Assembly (NCBI GenBank): GCA_003697365.1
Contig: RFGP01000007.1
Coordinates: 1-36,621 of the forward strand
Direction: 5' to 3'
Length of the DNA stretch: 36,621 nt
DNA from: Chloroflexota bacterium
GTDB lineage: Bacteria > Chloroflexota > Anaerolineae > Aggregatilineales > J027
Shown here: piece by piece, positions 15,630-23,463 of the stretch
Layout: every line of letters starts with the position of its first letter
Numbering within the stretch: position 1 is the first letter of the stretch
The notes under the pieces: model-generated
Database searches by the model: none
What the model was told of the DNA's origin: nothing
The model's input: the letters and a program-made list of their open reading frames with translations, nothing else
Translations under genes and position numbers: made by a program

Positions 15630-15645
15630 ACACCACATATGGTGT
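15630..15645 (+). promoter_or_regulatory. NrdR box 2
   Basis: ACACCACATATGGTGT, a full ACAC...GTGT palindrome of NrdR type. It lies on the same face of the helix as box 1 and 78 bp before the nrdR start. Confidence 0.82.
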
Positions 15646-15723
15646 TTTGAGATAAGTCATGCAAGTAAATAGAGCGGTCATGTTTTTTGACCAACGAATT
15701 GCAAACTTTGGTGAATTTTCTCT

Positions 15724-16260
15724 ATGCGCTGCCCAAATTGTGGCACTGATGGTAAGCATCGTGTATTGGATACGACTCAAGAACTTGAGGGGATTCGTCG
15801 TCGCAGGGTATGTGAGACGTGTGGGTATCGTTTTAATACGATGGAAACACTCATCGCTCAAATGCCCTTGTTGATCAAAGCAGATGGTACGCGACAAGAA
15901 TACAGCCGTGAGAAGTTGTTACGAGGTATTCGGATTGCTTGCGCAAAGCGTCCGGTAGCGGCAATTGACATAGATCGACTGGTTGACAATATCGAGTATC
16001 AACTGTTGCATCTTAACAAACTGGAAGTTCCAAGCCGTATTGTTGGCGATATGGTGATCATGGGACTTAAAGAACTTGATGCAATCGCCTATATCCGATA
16101 TGCCATTGTCTATTTGGGGCTTGATAGCCTAGAAAGTGTTCGAGATGAAATTGATCACTTGCTAGAAGAAGAAGCCCAAATGGCCGTTGATGAAGCTGAA
16201 TCATCATTTGCTGAATCGTCCGCTGATGAAGAACCTAATCCTACTGATATTGTAGGTTAG
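15724..16260 (+). CDS. nrdR: transcriptional repressor NrdR
   Basis: A 178-residue regulator of ribonucleotide reductase genes. The N-terminal zinc ribbon has Cys3, Cys6, Cys30 and Cys33 (MRCPNCG ... RRRRVCETCGYRF). The ATP-cone domain (about 49-139) contains PLLIKADGTRQEYSREKLLRGI, which reads the dATP/ATP balance. The C-terminal 35 residues are an acidic tail (EEEAQMAVDEAESSF) beyond the usual 150-160 length. The family motif VxDSR is VLDTT here. Two NrdR boxes upstream suggest autoregulation, and nrdJ starts 130 nt downstream, so the repressor and its target enzyme are probably one unit. The Shine-Dalgarno is weak (GGTGA, about 10 nt before the ATG). Confidence 0.95.
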   Translation: MRCPNCGTDGKHRVLDTTQELEGIRRRRVCETCGYRFNTMETLIAQMPLLIKADGTRQEYSREKLLRGIRIACAKRPVAAIDIDRLVDNIEYQLLHLNKLEVPSRIVGDMVIMGLKELDAIAYIRYAIVYLGLDSLESVRDEIDHLLEEEAQMAVDEAESSFAESSADEEPNPTDIVG

Positions 16261-16316
16261 TGTTCTCACCGCTCTTAAAAACTTTAATTTTCTACAATTT
16301 TATATTTTGTTGTATT

Positions 16317-16330
16317 AGCGATCTATCGCT
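16317..16330. repeat. short palindrome between nrdR and nrdJ
   Basis: AGCGATCTATCGCT, two 6-bp arms around CT. It could be a small operator or a hairpin; no family is recognised. Confidence 0.3.
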
Positions 16331-16348
16331 CATCGCTGGGGGCTTTGT

Positions 16349-16384
16349 GTTCCTTGATGAGGATAGTAGAAAGGTACAAGGAAC
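16349..16384 (+). promoter_or_regulatory. possible hairpin hiding the nrdJ ribosome-binding site
   Basis: GTTCCTTG (16349-16356) is perfectly complementary to CAAGGAAC (16377-16384). The second arm contains the AAGGA Shine-Dalgarno that lies 6-7 nt before the nrdJ ATG (16391). The 20-nt loop is purine-rich. If formed, this stem would block initiation. No B12-riboswitch core is seen. Confidence 0.45.
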
Positions 16385-16390
16385 TTAGAA

Positions 16391-18943
16391 ATGGCAACAC
16401 CAACCATAAATGAATTTAAAAAAATTCCTATACCATCAGATTTAGCAGAACGTCAGATCAATCTTTCTGAAAATGCTCGAACAGTCCTAGAAAAGCGATA
16501 TTTACGACGTGGAGAAGACGGACACCCCATTGAAACTGTGCAAGAGATGTTTTGGCGCGTTGCTTATCATGTGGCTTTGGCAGAAAAAACTTTAGGCGGT
16601 GATGAAGAACAAGTTGAATTTTGGGCGAGAAAATATTTTGACTTATTAACGAATCTAAACTTTTTCCCCAATAGTCCTACTTTTACTGGTGCCGGAACGC
16701 CACTAGGCCAATTGGCTGCTTGCTTTGTGCTGGCTATTGAAGACGATATGGGGCGCACAGGATCAGGAATTTTTGAAACCCTACGTCATGCTGCGCTTAT
16801 CCAACAAACGGGTGGGGGCAATGGCTTTTCGTTTAGCCGCTTGCGTCCGAAAGGGGCATTGGTAAAGTCCTCAAGTGGCATGGCAACAGGGCCTGTAGGC
16901 TTTTTGCGCGTTTATGATCAAGCATTTGGCGAGATTGCGCAAGGAGGATCAAGGCGTGGAGCGAATATGGCTGTTTTACGTGTTGATCATCCAGATATTC
17001 GTGATTTTATCAAATGTAAGTCTAAAGAAGGAACAATCACGAACTTCAATATTTCAGTTGGCATCACCGATGCATTTATGCAAGCTGTCATTGATGATAC
17101 AACGTATGATCTCATTAATCCGCAAGATGGCACCGTTTGGGAAACTGTTCGTGCGCGTGAGATTTTCGATATGATCGTTGAATATGCACATCATAATGGC
17201 GAGCCGGGCGTGCTTTTCCTTGATACCGCAAACCATGAAAACCCTGTTCCTCATTTATACGAATTAGAAAGCACCAATCCTTGTGGCGAGCAGTTTCTAG
17301 GCCCATTTGAGAATTGCTGCTTGGGGTCGGTGAATTTGGCCCAACATGTCACTGAAGATGGCAAAGTAGACTGGGAAAAATTAGCTGATAGCGTAGCCCT
17401 TGCGACTCGATTTTTAGATGATGTTGTCACTTCAAATCAATATGTTCCCGCAATTCCACAGTTACGAGAAGCCGCTGAGCGTGTACGTCGTATTGGGCTT
17501 GGCATTATGGGGCTTGCGGACATGATGTATGTTGTGGGTGTGCGCTATGGGTCTTTAGAAGGGCAAGAATTCGCTAGCCAAGTGATGGAATTTGTCCGTT
17601 ATCATGCAATGAAGACGAGTATTGAGTTAGCTAAGGAGCGTGGAGCATTTCCTGCTATTGAAGGCAGCATTTATGATCCTAAAAACCTGCAATGGAAGCC
17701 TCCTGTGCCGCTTGTAGAGCATGTGACAGATTGGGGACGACCAGAACTTAATTGGAACAATATTCGACAATCTATATTGAAATATGGTATCCGTAATGGT
17801 GCCCAAACAACGATTGCCCCTACAGGAACGATCTCTACAGTTTCTGGTGTTGAAGGATATGGCTGTGAACCTGTTTTTGCTCTAGCTTACATGCGCTATG
17901 TGAATTCTAATGCCGGCAACAGCCAAGAACGTTTTAGTTTGCAATATACCAGTCCATTGTTTGAAAAAGCATTACAGGAAGCCGGGCTTTCTGAAGACGA
18001 AATTCATGCGATTGTTGAACAGGTGAATTTGACTGGTAGCTGCCAAAACATACCCGAAGTTCCTGATAATATTCGACGGGTGTTCGTCACCGCAGGTGAC
18101 ATTAGCGCTGAGGAGCATGTCCGAATGCAAGCTGCTATGCAAGCGCATGTGGATAACGCTATTTCAAAGACTATTAACTTTCCTGCAGGAACTACACGCG
18201 AAGAAGTCGCCAAAGCCTATGAATTGGGCTGGAAGCTCGGTTGTAAAGGCATGACAGTTTATGTGACAGGCAGCCGTGATGTGGTTGTGCTTGAAACCGC
18301 TGAAACTCAAAAGAAAAAGCAAAAAGGGGAAAGTTCAGCAAATGTATCTGACCCGACGGTTCAGGAACAACAACCCTTGTTGATTTTTCACGAAAAGAAG
18401 AAAGCGCGCCCCTCTGTATTATCGGGCAAAACCTATCGTATTATGACCCCTGCTGGCACAACATATGTCACCATTAATGAGAATGGTTATGGACAGGGCC
18501 AACCTTTTGAAGTCTTTGTGCATACAGCTAAAGCAGGGTCTGAGATAGCTGCTGTATCTGAAGCTATTGGGCGTTTGGTGTCTTTGGTGTTGCGCCAAGC
18601 CTCTCCTGTAAGTCCTCGCGAACGGGTCAAGGAAATTGTGCGCCAATTGGAAGGAATCGGCGGAGGACGTTCAATGGGCTTTGGGCCAAATCGGGTAGCT
18701 AGCTTGCCCGATGCTGTGGCGCAAATATTACAAACCTATTTGGCAGAAACTGAAGACTTTGCAGAAGATGCGCCATCTTACCAAGTGTCTGAGCAACAAA
18801 CAGCTTTACCCTTTTCTGCATTAGGCTCTGCTGATCAGCATGTCGATACCATAGGTGATTTATGCCCAGAATGTGGCCAAACAACGCTTATTCGTGAAGA
18901 AGGGTGCCTACATTGCTATACATGCGGATATAGTGAATGCTAA
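16391..18943 (+). CDS. nrdJ: adenosylcobalamin-dependent (class II) ribonucleotide reductase
   Basis: An 850-residue enzyme that reduces ribonucleotides to deoxyribonucleotides with coenzyme B12 and without oxygen. Active-site features: Cys111 (LAACFVL) and Cys310 (FENCCLGS) as the likely redox pair, and NPCGE with Asn296, Cys298 (thiyl radical) and Glu300. Also visible are [32 protein letters not shown] and a substrate-loop [14 protein letters not shown]-terminal extension (about 650-850) contains a TSCPD-like segment (about 690-765, rich in [15 protein letters not shown]) and ends in a Cys-rich ribbon with Cys825, 828, 839, 842, 845 and 850, thought to carry reducing equivalents. No nrdAB or nrdDG genes are near. 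It probably shares transcripts with nrdR. AAGGA precedes the ATG. Confidence 0.97.
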   Translation: MATPTINEFKKIPIPSDLAERQINLSENARTVLEKRYLRRGEDGHPIETVQEMFWRVAYHVALAEKTLGGDEEQVEFWARKYFDLLTNLNFFPNSPTFTGAGTPLGQLAACFVLAIEDDMGRTGSGIFETLRHAALIQQTGGGNGFSFSRLRPKGALVKSSSGMATGPVGFLRVYDQAFGEIAQGGSRRGANMAVLRVDHPDIRDFIKCKSKEGTITNFNISVGITDAFMQAVIDDTTYDLINPQDGTVWETVRAREIFDMIVEYAHHNGEPGVLFLDTANHENPVPHLYELESTNPCGEQFLGPFENCCLGSVNLAQHVTEDGKVDWEKLADSVALATRFLDDVVTSNQYVPAIPQLREAAERVRRIGLGIMGLADMMYVVGVRYGSLEGQEFASQVMEFVRYHAMKTSIELAKERGAFPAIEGSIYDPKNLQWKPPVPLVEHVTDWGRPELNWNNIRQSILKYGIRNGAQTTIAPTGTISTVSGVEGYGCEPVFALAYMRYVNSNAGNSQERFSLQYTSPLFEKALQEAGLSEDEIHAIVEQVNLTGSCQNIPEVPDNIRRVFVTAGDISAEEHVRMQAAMQAHVDNAISKTINFPAGTTREEVAKAYELGWKLGCKGMTVYVTGSRDVVVLETAETQKKKQKGESSANVSDPTVQEQQPLLIFHEKKKARPSVLSGKTYRIMTPAGTTYVTINENGYGQGQPFEVFVHTAKAGSEIAAVSEAIGRLVSLVLRQASPVSPRERVKEIVRQLEGIGGGRSMGFGPNRVASLPDAVAQILQTYLAETEDFAEDAPSYQVSEQQTALPFSALGSADQHVDTIGDLCPECGQTTLIREEGCLHCYTCGYSEC

Positions 18944-18986
18944 AAATGTCTGCTAAATAAGCCCAATAATAGCAATGAATAGTAAG

Positions 18987-19015
18987 AAGCACGTTCAAGA
19001 GTGAGCGTGCTTTTT
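18987..19015 (+). terminator. intrinsic terminator after nrdJ
   Basis: AAGCACG (18987-18993) pairs with CGTGCTT, followed by TTTTC. It lies 44 nt past the nrdJ stop codon. Confidence 0.8.
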
Positions 19016-19110
19016 CTTTCAACAAATACTATTATCATGAGAATGCTATTAAAAAATCTTTAGTTGTGCACTTTGAGTCTATGAGTATGCTGAATTTTCT
19101 AAAGATTCTT

Positions 19111-19139
19111 TTGACGTATTTCAGTGTTCATAGTAGACT
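19111..19139 (+). promoter_or_regulatory. promoter of the first S1 gene
   Basis: TTGACG (19111-19116), 17 bp, TAGACT (19134-19139). The predicted start is near 19146, giving a leader of about 74 nt. Confidence 0.65.
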
Positions 19140-19145
19140 AATAGT

Positions 19146-19219
19146 ATCCTTGTAGCAATAAAATATAAGTGGATTGCTATAGGGAAATTCTATTCAACAC
19201 AAGGTGATATAACGTACAA
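19146..19219 (+). promoter_or_regulatory. structured leader of the first S1 gene, two alternative folds
   Basis: TAGCAAT (19153-19159) pairs with ATTGCTA (19173-19179), and the stem can extend with TCCT/GGGA. The 5' end CCTTGT (19148-19153) is also perfectly complementary to ACAAGG (19199-19204), which contains the Shine-Dalgarno. The two pairings compete, so one fold frees and the other hides the ribosome site. This suits autoregulation by an RNA-binding S1 protein but is inference from pairing only. Confidence 0.4.
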
Positions 19220-20515
19220 ATGGATCAAGAATATCTAGATCGTCAGCCAGATGATAGCCAAAATGATGACCTATCGGAACAAGAATTCTTAGAGCTCATC
19301 GAAAAGGGTTTTGATTATCGTCCTCCCCGACGCGGTGAAATTCGGGAAGCAGAAATTCTTCAAATCAACCGCGACCGTAACGAAATTATTGTTGAACTTA
19401 TTGGTGCCAAACAAGATGGCTTGGTTACAAGTAAAGACCTTGAACATCTTGACCCCAGTTTCGTAGATAGCTTAGAAGTTGGAATGCGTGTTCCTGTCTT
19501 TGTGTTGCAACCACGTGATCGTGATGGCAACCTTGTTGTAAGTATTAATATGGGCTTGCAGCAAAACGATTGGGAAGATGCCATAGTGTTGAAGGAGACC
19601 GAAGAAGTTGTTCCTGTTCAGGTCGTGGGCTTCAACAAAGGTGGCATTTTAGTGCGTTGGCGAAGTTTGGAAGGCTTCATTCCAGCTTCTCACATGGTGA
19701 CTGTTCCGCCAACTTTACAAGGGCAAGAGCGTATTGATGCACTCAATGAATTAAAACGCACCGGCCAACCAATTGATGTCAAGGTCATAGAAGTAAATCC
19801 AGAGCGTCGTCGTCTTATCTTCTCCGAACGTGAGGCTCAACGTGAGATTCGTGCTCAGCGCAAAGCTGAACTATTAGAGTCTTTGAATGAGGGTAAAGTT
19901 GTTCGCGGCACCGTAACAGGCTTACGCGATTTTGGCGCATTTGTGAATATTGGTGATGCAGATGGCTTGATTCATGTTTCAGAGCTCGCATGGCATCGTG
20001 TTGACCATCCAAGTGATGTGCTCTCTGTCGGGGATGAGATTGATGTCTTTATCCTTAATTTAGATAAAGAAAATAATCGTATTGCACTCAGCCGCAAGCG
20101 TCTTCTACCCGATCCTTGGGAAACTGCCGATTCTAAATATCATGAAGGACAGTTGGTTGAAGGCACAGTGACAAACGTTGTTGATTTTGGCGCATTCATA
20201 GCCTTAGATGATGGCTTAGAGGGGTTATTACACCTTAGCGAAATGGGTGATGGCTCGCTTAAAGAGCCCTATAGTTACGTGAAGAAGGGGGATCGGCTTC
20301 AATTGCGTATTAGCCGATTAGAGCCAGATCGTCGACGTGTAGGATTCACCCAACGATGGGGAACAGAAATTGTTGAAGGTGAATCAGAAGGCGATTCTTC
20401 TGCAGAAACAACCGAGACTGATTTGCCCGAAACTTCTGACGAGATAACACAAGAATCATCAGAGGCTGCACCTGAGTCTTCGGAAAATGACGTTTCAGAA
20501 GATGAAACTGAGTAA
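19220..20515 (+). CDS. rpsA: ribosomal protein S1 homologue, four S1 domains (copy 1)
   Basis: A 431-residue RNA-binding protein. Four S1 (OB-fold) repeats: about 37-105 (RGEIREAEILQINRDRNEI), 120-195 (degenerate, VPVQVVGFNKGGILVRW), 216-286 (GTVTGLRDFGAFVNIGDADG, HVSELAWHRV) and 302-372 (GTVTNVVDFGAFIALDDGLE). An acidic Glu/Ser/Thr tail (about 380-431) follows. The third and fourth repeats are closest to consensus. S1 binds mRNA on the 30S subunit and helps initiation on weak leaders. Four-domain forms are usual outside Proteobacteria, which have six. AAGGTGAT lies 11 nt before the ATG. A second homologue follows about 290 nt downstream with its own promoter, so dosage or specialised roles are possible. 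Confidence 0.92.
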   Translation: MDQEYLDRQPDDSQNDDLSEQEFLELIEKGFDYRPPRRGEIREAEILQINRDRNEIIVELIGAKQDGLVTSKDLEHLDPSFVDSLEVGMRVPVFVLQPRDRDGNLVVSINMGLQQNDWEDAIVLKETEEVVPVQVVGFNKGGILVRWRSLEGFIPASHMVTVPPTLQGQERIDALNELKRTGQPIDVKVIEVNPERRRLIFSEREAQREIRAQRKAELLESLNEGKVVRGTVTGLRDFGAFVNIGDADGLIHVSELAWHRVDHPSDVLSVGDEIDVFILNLDKENNRIALSRKRLLPDPWETADSKYHEGQLVEGTVTNVVDFGAFIALDDGLEGLLHLSEMGDGSLKEPYSYVKKGDRLQLRISRLEPDRRRVGFTQRWGTEIVEGESEGDSSAETTETDLPETSDEITQESSEAAPESSENDVSEDETE

Positions 20516-20545
20516 AAGCTAGCTTAACTGTGTGCACACAATGAT

Positions 20546-20577
20546 GAAAATTGACCCCATTCATAGGGGCAATTTTC
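20546..20577. terminator. terminator after the first S1 gene
   Basis: GAAAATTG-A-CCCC (from 20546) pairs with GGGG-CAATTTTC (to 20577). The stem is AT-rich at the base and GC-rich at the top, and it works in both directions. It starts about 30 nt after the stop codon. Confidence 0.75.
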
Positions 20578-20586
20578 AAAATATGT

Positions 20587-20615
20587 TTGACAAGCGCTAA
20601 GGCGCGCTATATACT
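20587..20615 (+). promoter_or_regulatory. strong promoter of the second S1 gene
   Basis: TTGACA (20587-20592), 17 bp, TATACT (20610-20615), close to consensus. The predicted start is about 20622, leaving a leader of about 187 nt. A second possible promoter (TTGTTG 20689-20694, 16 bp, TGC-TATTTT ending 20716) would give a leader of about 86 nt. Confidence 0.75.
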
Positions 20616-20617
20616 AC

Positions 20618-20808
20618 TGTGCGCTTCTGATGAAGAAGTATCTATCGTCCGATAAGGCGCATCAACTTTTTGCGCTGTAGTTTTCTTTTTGTTGATTGTA
20701 ACTCCTATGCTATTTTATCGTTCAAAACCGCCACAACGACACTTGATGCTAAGCCAAGCAAGTGTCGTTTTTGGTGTTAGTACCGCCCGCTGGGGGGAGA
20801 TTCTATAA
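20618..20808 (+). promoter_or_regulatory. structured leader with terminator hairpin before the second S1 gene
   Basis: The leader can fold TGCGC with GCGCA (near 20620-20662) around two small hairpins (TTC-TGAT-GAA and TATC...GATA), giving a three-way junction. Downstream, AACGACACTTG (20735-20745) pairs perfectly with CAAGTGTCGTT (20759-20769), followed by TTT, forming an intrinsic terminator 39 nt before the ATG. A promoter, a folded domain and a terminator within one leader is the layout of an attenuator. The ligand, if any, is unknown; S1 itself is one candidate. The ribosome site GGGGGGAG is very strong. Confidence 0.5.
20735..20772 (+). terminator. leader terminator (attenuator candidate) of the second S1 gene
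   Basis: An 11-bp perfect stem with a 13-nt loop and a 5-T run (20768-20772). It lies between the promoter and the start codon of the second S1 gene. Confidence 0.7.
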
Positions 20809-22029
20809 ATGACTGATTCAACAACTATAGTACCTGAAGAGGAACTCGACTTTGCTACTTTGCTAGAAGAATCTTTTAGCAAGCCTCTGCCTGAACAAGG
20901 TGACATTGTAAATGGCACTATTCTCGTGATCGATCAACAGGGTATGTTGGTTGACATTGGCCTAAAGAAAGATGGCATGGTCACCAAGCAAGACCTCGAA
21001 CGTCTTGGCCCTGATGTACGCTTTGAAGTAGGGCAAGAAGTGCCTGTGATGATCACACGCATGGAAGATCGCAACGGCAACTTGATTGTCTCTTTATCTC
21101 AAGCCATTCAAGCAGAAGACTGGGTGCGTGCCGAAGAATTAATGGAAGCCGACGAAATTTATAACGGGCTTGTTGTTGATGCCAATCGAGGTGGGATTAT
21201 TATTCAGTTTGGTAATCTACGTGGTTTTGTGCCCGCCAGTCATGTGATGAGTATTCCTCGTAATTTGTCCGAAGCTGAGCGCCAACAAGCTATGAAGCGC
21301 TTGATTAACACTGAAATTCCCGTAAAGATCATTGAAGTGAACCAAAAGCGTCGCCGCCTTGTCTTCAGCCAACGTGAGGCTATGCGTGAACAACGTGCCA
21401 ATATTAAAGAACAACTCATGGAAGAGTTGAAAGAAGGCGAAGTCCGTAAGGGCATTGTCTCTGGCTTGCGTGACTTTGGTGCATTTGTTGATCTTGGTGG
21501 TGCCGATGGGTTAATTCACATTAGTGAACTTGCATGGCATCGCGTTCAACATCCTCGTGAAATCTTAAATGTCGGTGATGAAGTCAGCGTATATGTGATG
21601 CATCTTGATCAAACAGACCGTCGCATTGGGCTTTCTTTGAAGCGCCTACAAGAAAACCCATGGGTACAAGTCGATGAGATGTATCACATTGGGCAGTTGG
21701 TGTTGGGAGAAGTGAGCCGCGTGGCAAATTATGGCGCATTTATCCGTCTAGAGCCGGGTATAGAAGCACTCTTACACAGCTCACAAATTTCTGATCCTGC
21801 GCCAGAAGATGTTCAGACAGTTTTGCAACCTGATCGTTATTTATTGCTGCGTATCATCAGCATTGAATCTGATCGTCAACGTCTTGGCTTAAGCTATGTT
21901 GATGTCACTGATAGCGAGCGCGAAGTATATGCTAAAGAACACAACCTGAGCGTTGAAGAAATTAGCATCGATCCTGCGCTATTGCCGACAGAAGCCCCTA
22001 GCGAAGGCGATGAAAACTCTGTAGAATAA
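20809..22029 (+). CDS. rpsA: ribosomal protein S1 homologue, four S1 domains (copy 2)
   Basis: A 406-residue protein with four S1 repeats: about 26-95 (GDIVNGTILVIDQQGMLVDI), 111-185 (NGLVVDANRGGIIIQFGNLR), 202-272 (GIVSGLRDFGAFVDLGGADG, HISELAWHRV) and 288-358 (GEVSRVANYGAFIRLEPGIE). A short acidic tail follows. It shares domain order and many motifs with the copy at 19220, including ASHVMS/ASHMVT and RRRLVFSQREA/RRRLIFSEREA, so the pair is a duplication. It lies upstream of rpsU and infA, so it sits in a translation-initiation cluster. The first repeat is nearer the S1 consensus than in copy 1. Which copy is the ribosome-bound S1 cannot be told. A strong GGGGAG lies 9 nt before the ATG. Confidence 0.92.
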   Translation: MTDSTTIVPEEELDFATLLEESFSKPLPEQGDIVNGTILVIDQQGMLVDIGLKKDGMVTKQDLERLGPDVRFEVGQEVPVMITRMEDRNGNLIVSLSQAIQAEDWVRAEELMEADEIYNGLVVDANRGGIIIQFGNLRGFVPASHVMSIPRNLSEAERQQAMKRLINTEIPVKIIEVNQKRRRLVFSQREAMREQRANIKEQLMEELKEGEVRKGIVSGLRDFGAFVDLGGADGLIHISELAWHRVQHPREILNVGDEVSVYVMHLDQTDRRIGLSLKRLQENPWVQVDEMYHIGQLVLGEVSRVANYGAFIRLEPGIEALLHSSQISDPAPEDVQTVLQPDRYLLLRIISIESDRQRLGLSYVDVTDSEREVYAKEHNLSVEEISIDPALLPTEAPSEGDENSVE

Positions 22030-22109
22030 CATTAACCAATGTTCGTCAATATTCAGGCCCTTAAAGCCTGTTGTAAATTAGCCAAAAACAGGAAGGTGGT
22101 GATACTAGC

Positions 22110-22313
22110 GTGACATATGTTGAACTGAAGCCGAACGAATCGCAAGAAGCATTGCTGAAGCGCTTTCGCAAACAAGTTGCCAAAGATGGCGTGTTGAGCA
22201 CTGTTCGCCGTAAGCGTTGGTATGTTTCTAAGAGCGAATTGCGCCGTATTCAGAAGAAAAAGGCGATTCGTCGTTCACGTCGTAAGCAACGCAAGCAAGC
22301 TCAATATGACTAA
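22110..22313 (+). CDS. rpsU: 30S ribosomal protein S21
   Basis: A 67-residue basic protein of the small ribosomal subunit platform, near the anti-Shine-Dalgarno region of 16S rRNA. The family layout is clear: VELKPNESQEALLKRFRKQV, then RRKRWYVSKSELRR and a long basic helix (KKAIRRSRRKQRKQ). The start is GTG at 22110, with AGGAAGGTGGTGA upstream. CCTGTT (22067-22072) can pair with AACAGG (22087-22092) just before the ribosome site, so translation may be tuned. It lies 80 nt after the second S1 gene, without a clear terminator between, so it is probably co-transcribed with it. Confidence 0.93.
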   Translation: MTYVELKPNESQEALLKRFRKQVAKDGVLSTVRRKRWYVSKSELRRIQKKKAIRRSRRKQRKQAQYD

Positions 22314-22359
22314 GCCACTAGTTCTGTTTGGCTAGTGCTATCTAACTTTGAACTTTGCT

Positions 22360-22391
22360 AAAACGCGGCTTTAAAAGAAGCTGCGTTTTTG
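22360..22391 (+). terminator. intrinsic terminator after rpsU
   Basis: AAAACGCGGCTT pairs with AAGCTGCGTTTT (one G-U pair), followed by T's. It ends the rpsA-rpsU unit. Confidence 0.85.
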
Positions 22392-22409
22392 TATCTTAAA
22401 GACCTTGAA

Positions 22410-22439
22410 TTGACGTAACCTTATATTAAGCTGTATTAT
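22410..22439 (+). promoter_or_regulatory. promoter of infA
   Basis: TTGACG (22410-22415), an 18-bp spacer, then TATTAT (22434-22439). The start is near 22446, a leader of about 27 nt. Confidence 0.65.
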
Positions 22440-22472
22440 GAAGAGCGTTTAAAGATTTTTTGAGGAGGATAT

Positions 22473-22739
22473 ATGGCCAAAAAAGGTAAAGATGAATCAA
22501 AAATTATCGTTGAAGGCACAGTGGTAGAAGCATTGCCAGACACACAATTCACTGTTGAGCTCGACAATGGACACCGTGTTCTTGCCTATCTATCAGGGCG
22601 AATGCGAAAGAACTATATTCGTATTTTGCTAGGAGATCGTGTTCGAGTAGAATTAAGCGAATACGACCTCAATCGGGGCCGCATTACTTACCGCTTACGT
22701 GATAGTGGACGTGGCGGCAGAGAGGACTCTGACGAATAA
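22473..22739 (+). CDS. infA: translation initiation factor IF-1
   Basis: An 88-residue OB-fold protein that binds the A site of the 30S subunit during initiation. The family core is plain: [39 protein letters not shown] and [20 protein letters not shown]. The usual length is about 72. The extra residues are an N-terminal KKGKDES stretch and a C-terminal Gly/Arg/acidic tail ([13 protein letters not shown]). GAGGAGG lies 5 nt before the ATG. It has its own promoter, and two small genes of unknown function follow closely. Confidence 0.96.
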   Translation: MAKKGKDESKIIVEGTVVEALPDTQFTVELDNGHRVLAYLSGRMRKNYIRILLGDRVRVELSEYDLNRGRITYRLRDSGRGGREDSDE

Positions 22740-22760
22740 ATTTTGAGGTAACCTGTTCGA

Positions 22761-22931
22761 TTGCAAACATCAGAACGTGATACTACCTATATATTAGTTA
22801 TTGGGCTTTGTGTTGGTTTGCTTGCTGGCCTTGTGCTAGGTTTTATACCGCTTGGAATTGCCGCTGGACTTATCGTAAGTAGTTTGCTTGTACGTATTCA
22901 ACGCCGATTCAAAAAACATGATGCAACTTGA
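22761..22931 (+). CDS. 56-residue two-helix membrane protein
   Basis: A short frame starting with TTG at 22761, with GAGGT 11 nt upstream. After nine polar residues (QTSERDTT) come two hydrophobic segments with Gly-rich packing, YILVIGLCVGLLAGLVLGF and PLGIAAGLIVSSLLV, joined by a short turn. The end is basic (RIQRRFKKHDAT). It follows infA by 21 nt, and its 3' end overlaps the start of the next gene, which suggests translational coupling. I do not recognise the family. The Gly-spaced helical hairpin and tight spacing make it a likely gene, though the TTG start is uncertain. Confidence 0.55.
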   Translation: MQTSERDTTYILVIGLCVGLLAGLVLGFIPLGIAAGLIVSSLLVRIQRRFKKHDAT

Positions 22932-23391
22932 ACTTCAAACACAAGCCCCTCTTGATACTGTTGGGGCAGAAAATTACATCCGTTATGGTATGGATACTCC
23001 TAAACGCCCTATAATCGGTGTTGTGGAATCAAGCCCAATTCCTAAAGCACTTACGGTGCAAATTAGCCATCTTTCTGCATCGAAGCATCTTCAGCAAGTT
23101 GTGTTGGATGCCCTAGATTTGCACCGTACCCAACATTTACCAGAGCGGCAAACTGTATGGGGAATTCATCACAAGTCTTTAGGATTAAAAATGATGTGGA
23201 TGTGGGATTACTACCGCATGATAAGCTATGTTCTTATGCGTGTTTGTGTAGAAGACCCCGAAGCCTCGACCTTATTCAAAACCTTGAAAGAAATCCAACC
23301 CCAAGATCAACTCATCCTTGACGTTGCTAAACGTGTACATCAAGTGCATTTGTTAACATCTGCCCCCCAAATTACCGATAAATGTTCATAA
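22918..23391 (+). CDS. hypothetical protein
   Basis: A 157-residue protein from the ATG at 22918 (a second ATG follows at once at 22921). An in-frame TTG at 22888 lies within the preceding gene and is less likely. The ATG overlaps the last 14 nt of that gene. The visible pattern is a polar N-terminus, a possible strand (IGVVESS), helices (HLQQVVLDALDL, YYRMISYVLMRVCV) and aromatic residues around MMWMWDYYRM. It has no signal peptide and no transmembrane segment. No motif known to me is present. Its place behind the small membrane protein suggests they are made together. Confidence 0.6.
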   Translation: MMQLELQTQAPLDTVGAENYIRYGMDTPKRPIIGVVESSPIPKALTVQISHLSASKHLQQVVLDALDLHRTQHLPERQTVWGIHHKSLGLKMMWMWDYYRMISYVLMRVCVEDPEASTLFKTLKEIQPQDQLILDVAKRVHQVHLLTSAPQITDKCS

Positions 23392-23463
23392 ACAAGAACA
23401 CTTTCATACGTTATAATCTTTTTGTCTATCCTGTCTAGAGGATGAGAAAAGAGGCAATTTATT

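Noticed and set aside
15659-15874. An open frame overlapping the start of nrdR in another frame
   Set aside because: nrdR at 15724 has the full zinc ribbon and ATP-cone. The other frame has no ribosome site or family features and starts just after the NrdR boxes.
23412-23417. TATAAT before accC as a promoter
   Set aside because: The -10 hexamer is perfect, but no acceptable -35 or extended -10 accompanies it, so it was not listed as a feature.
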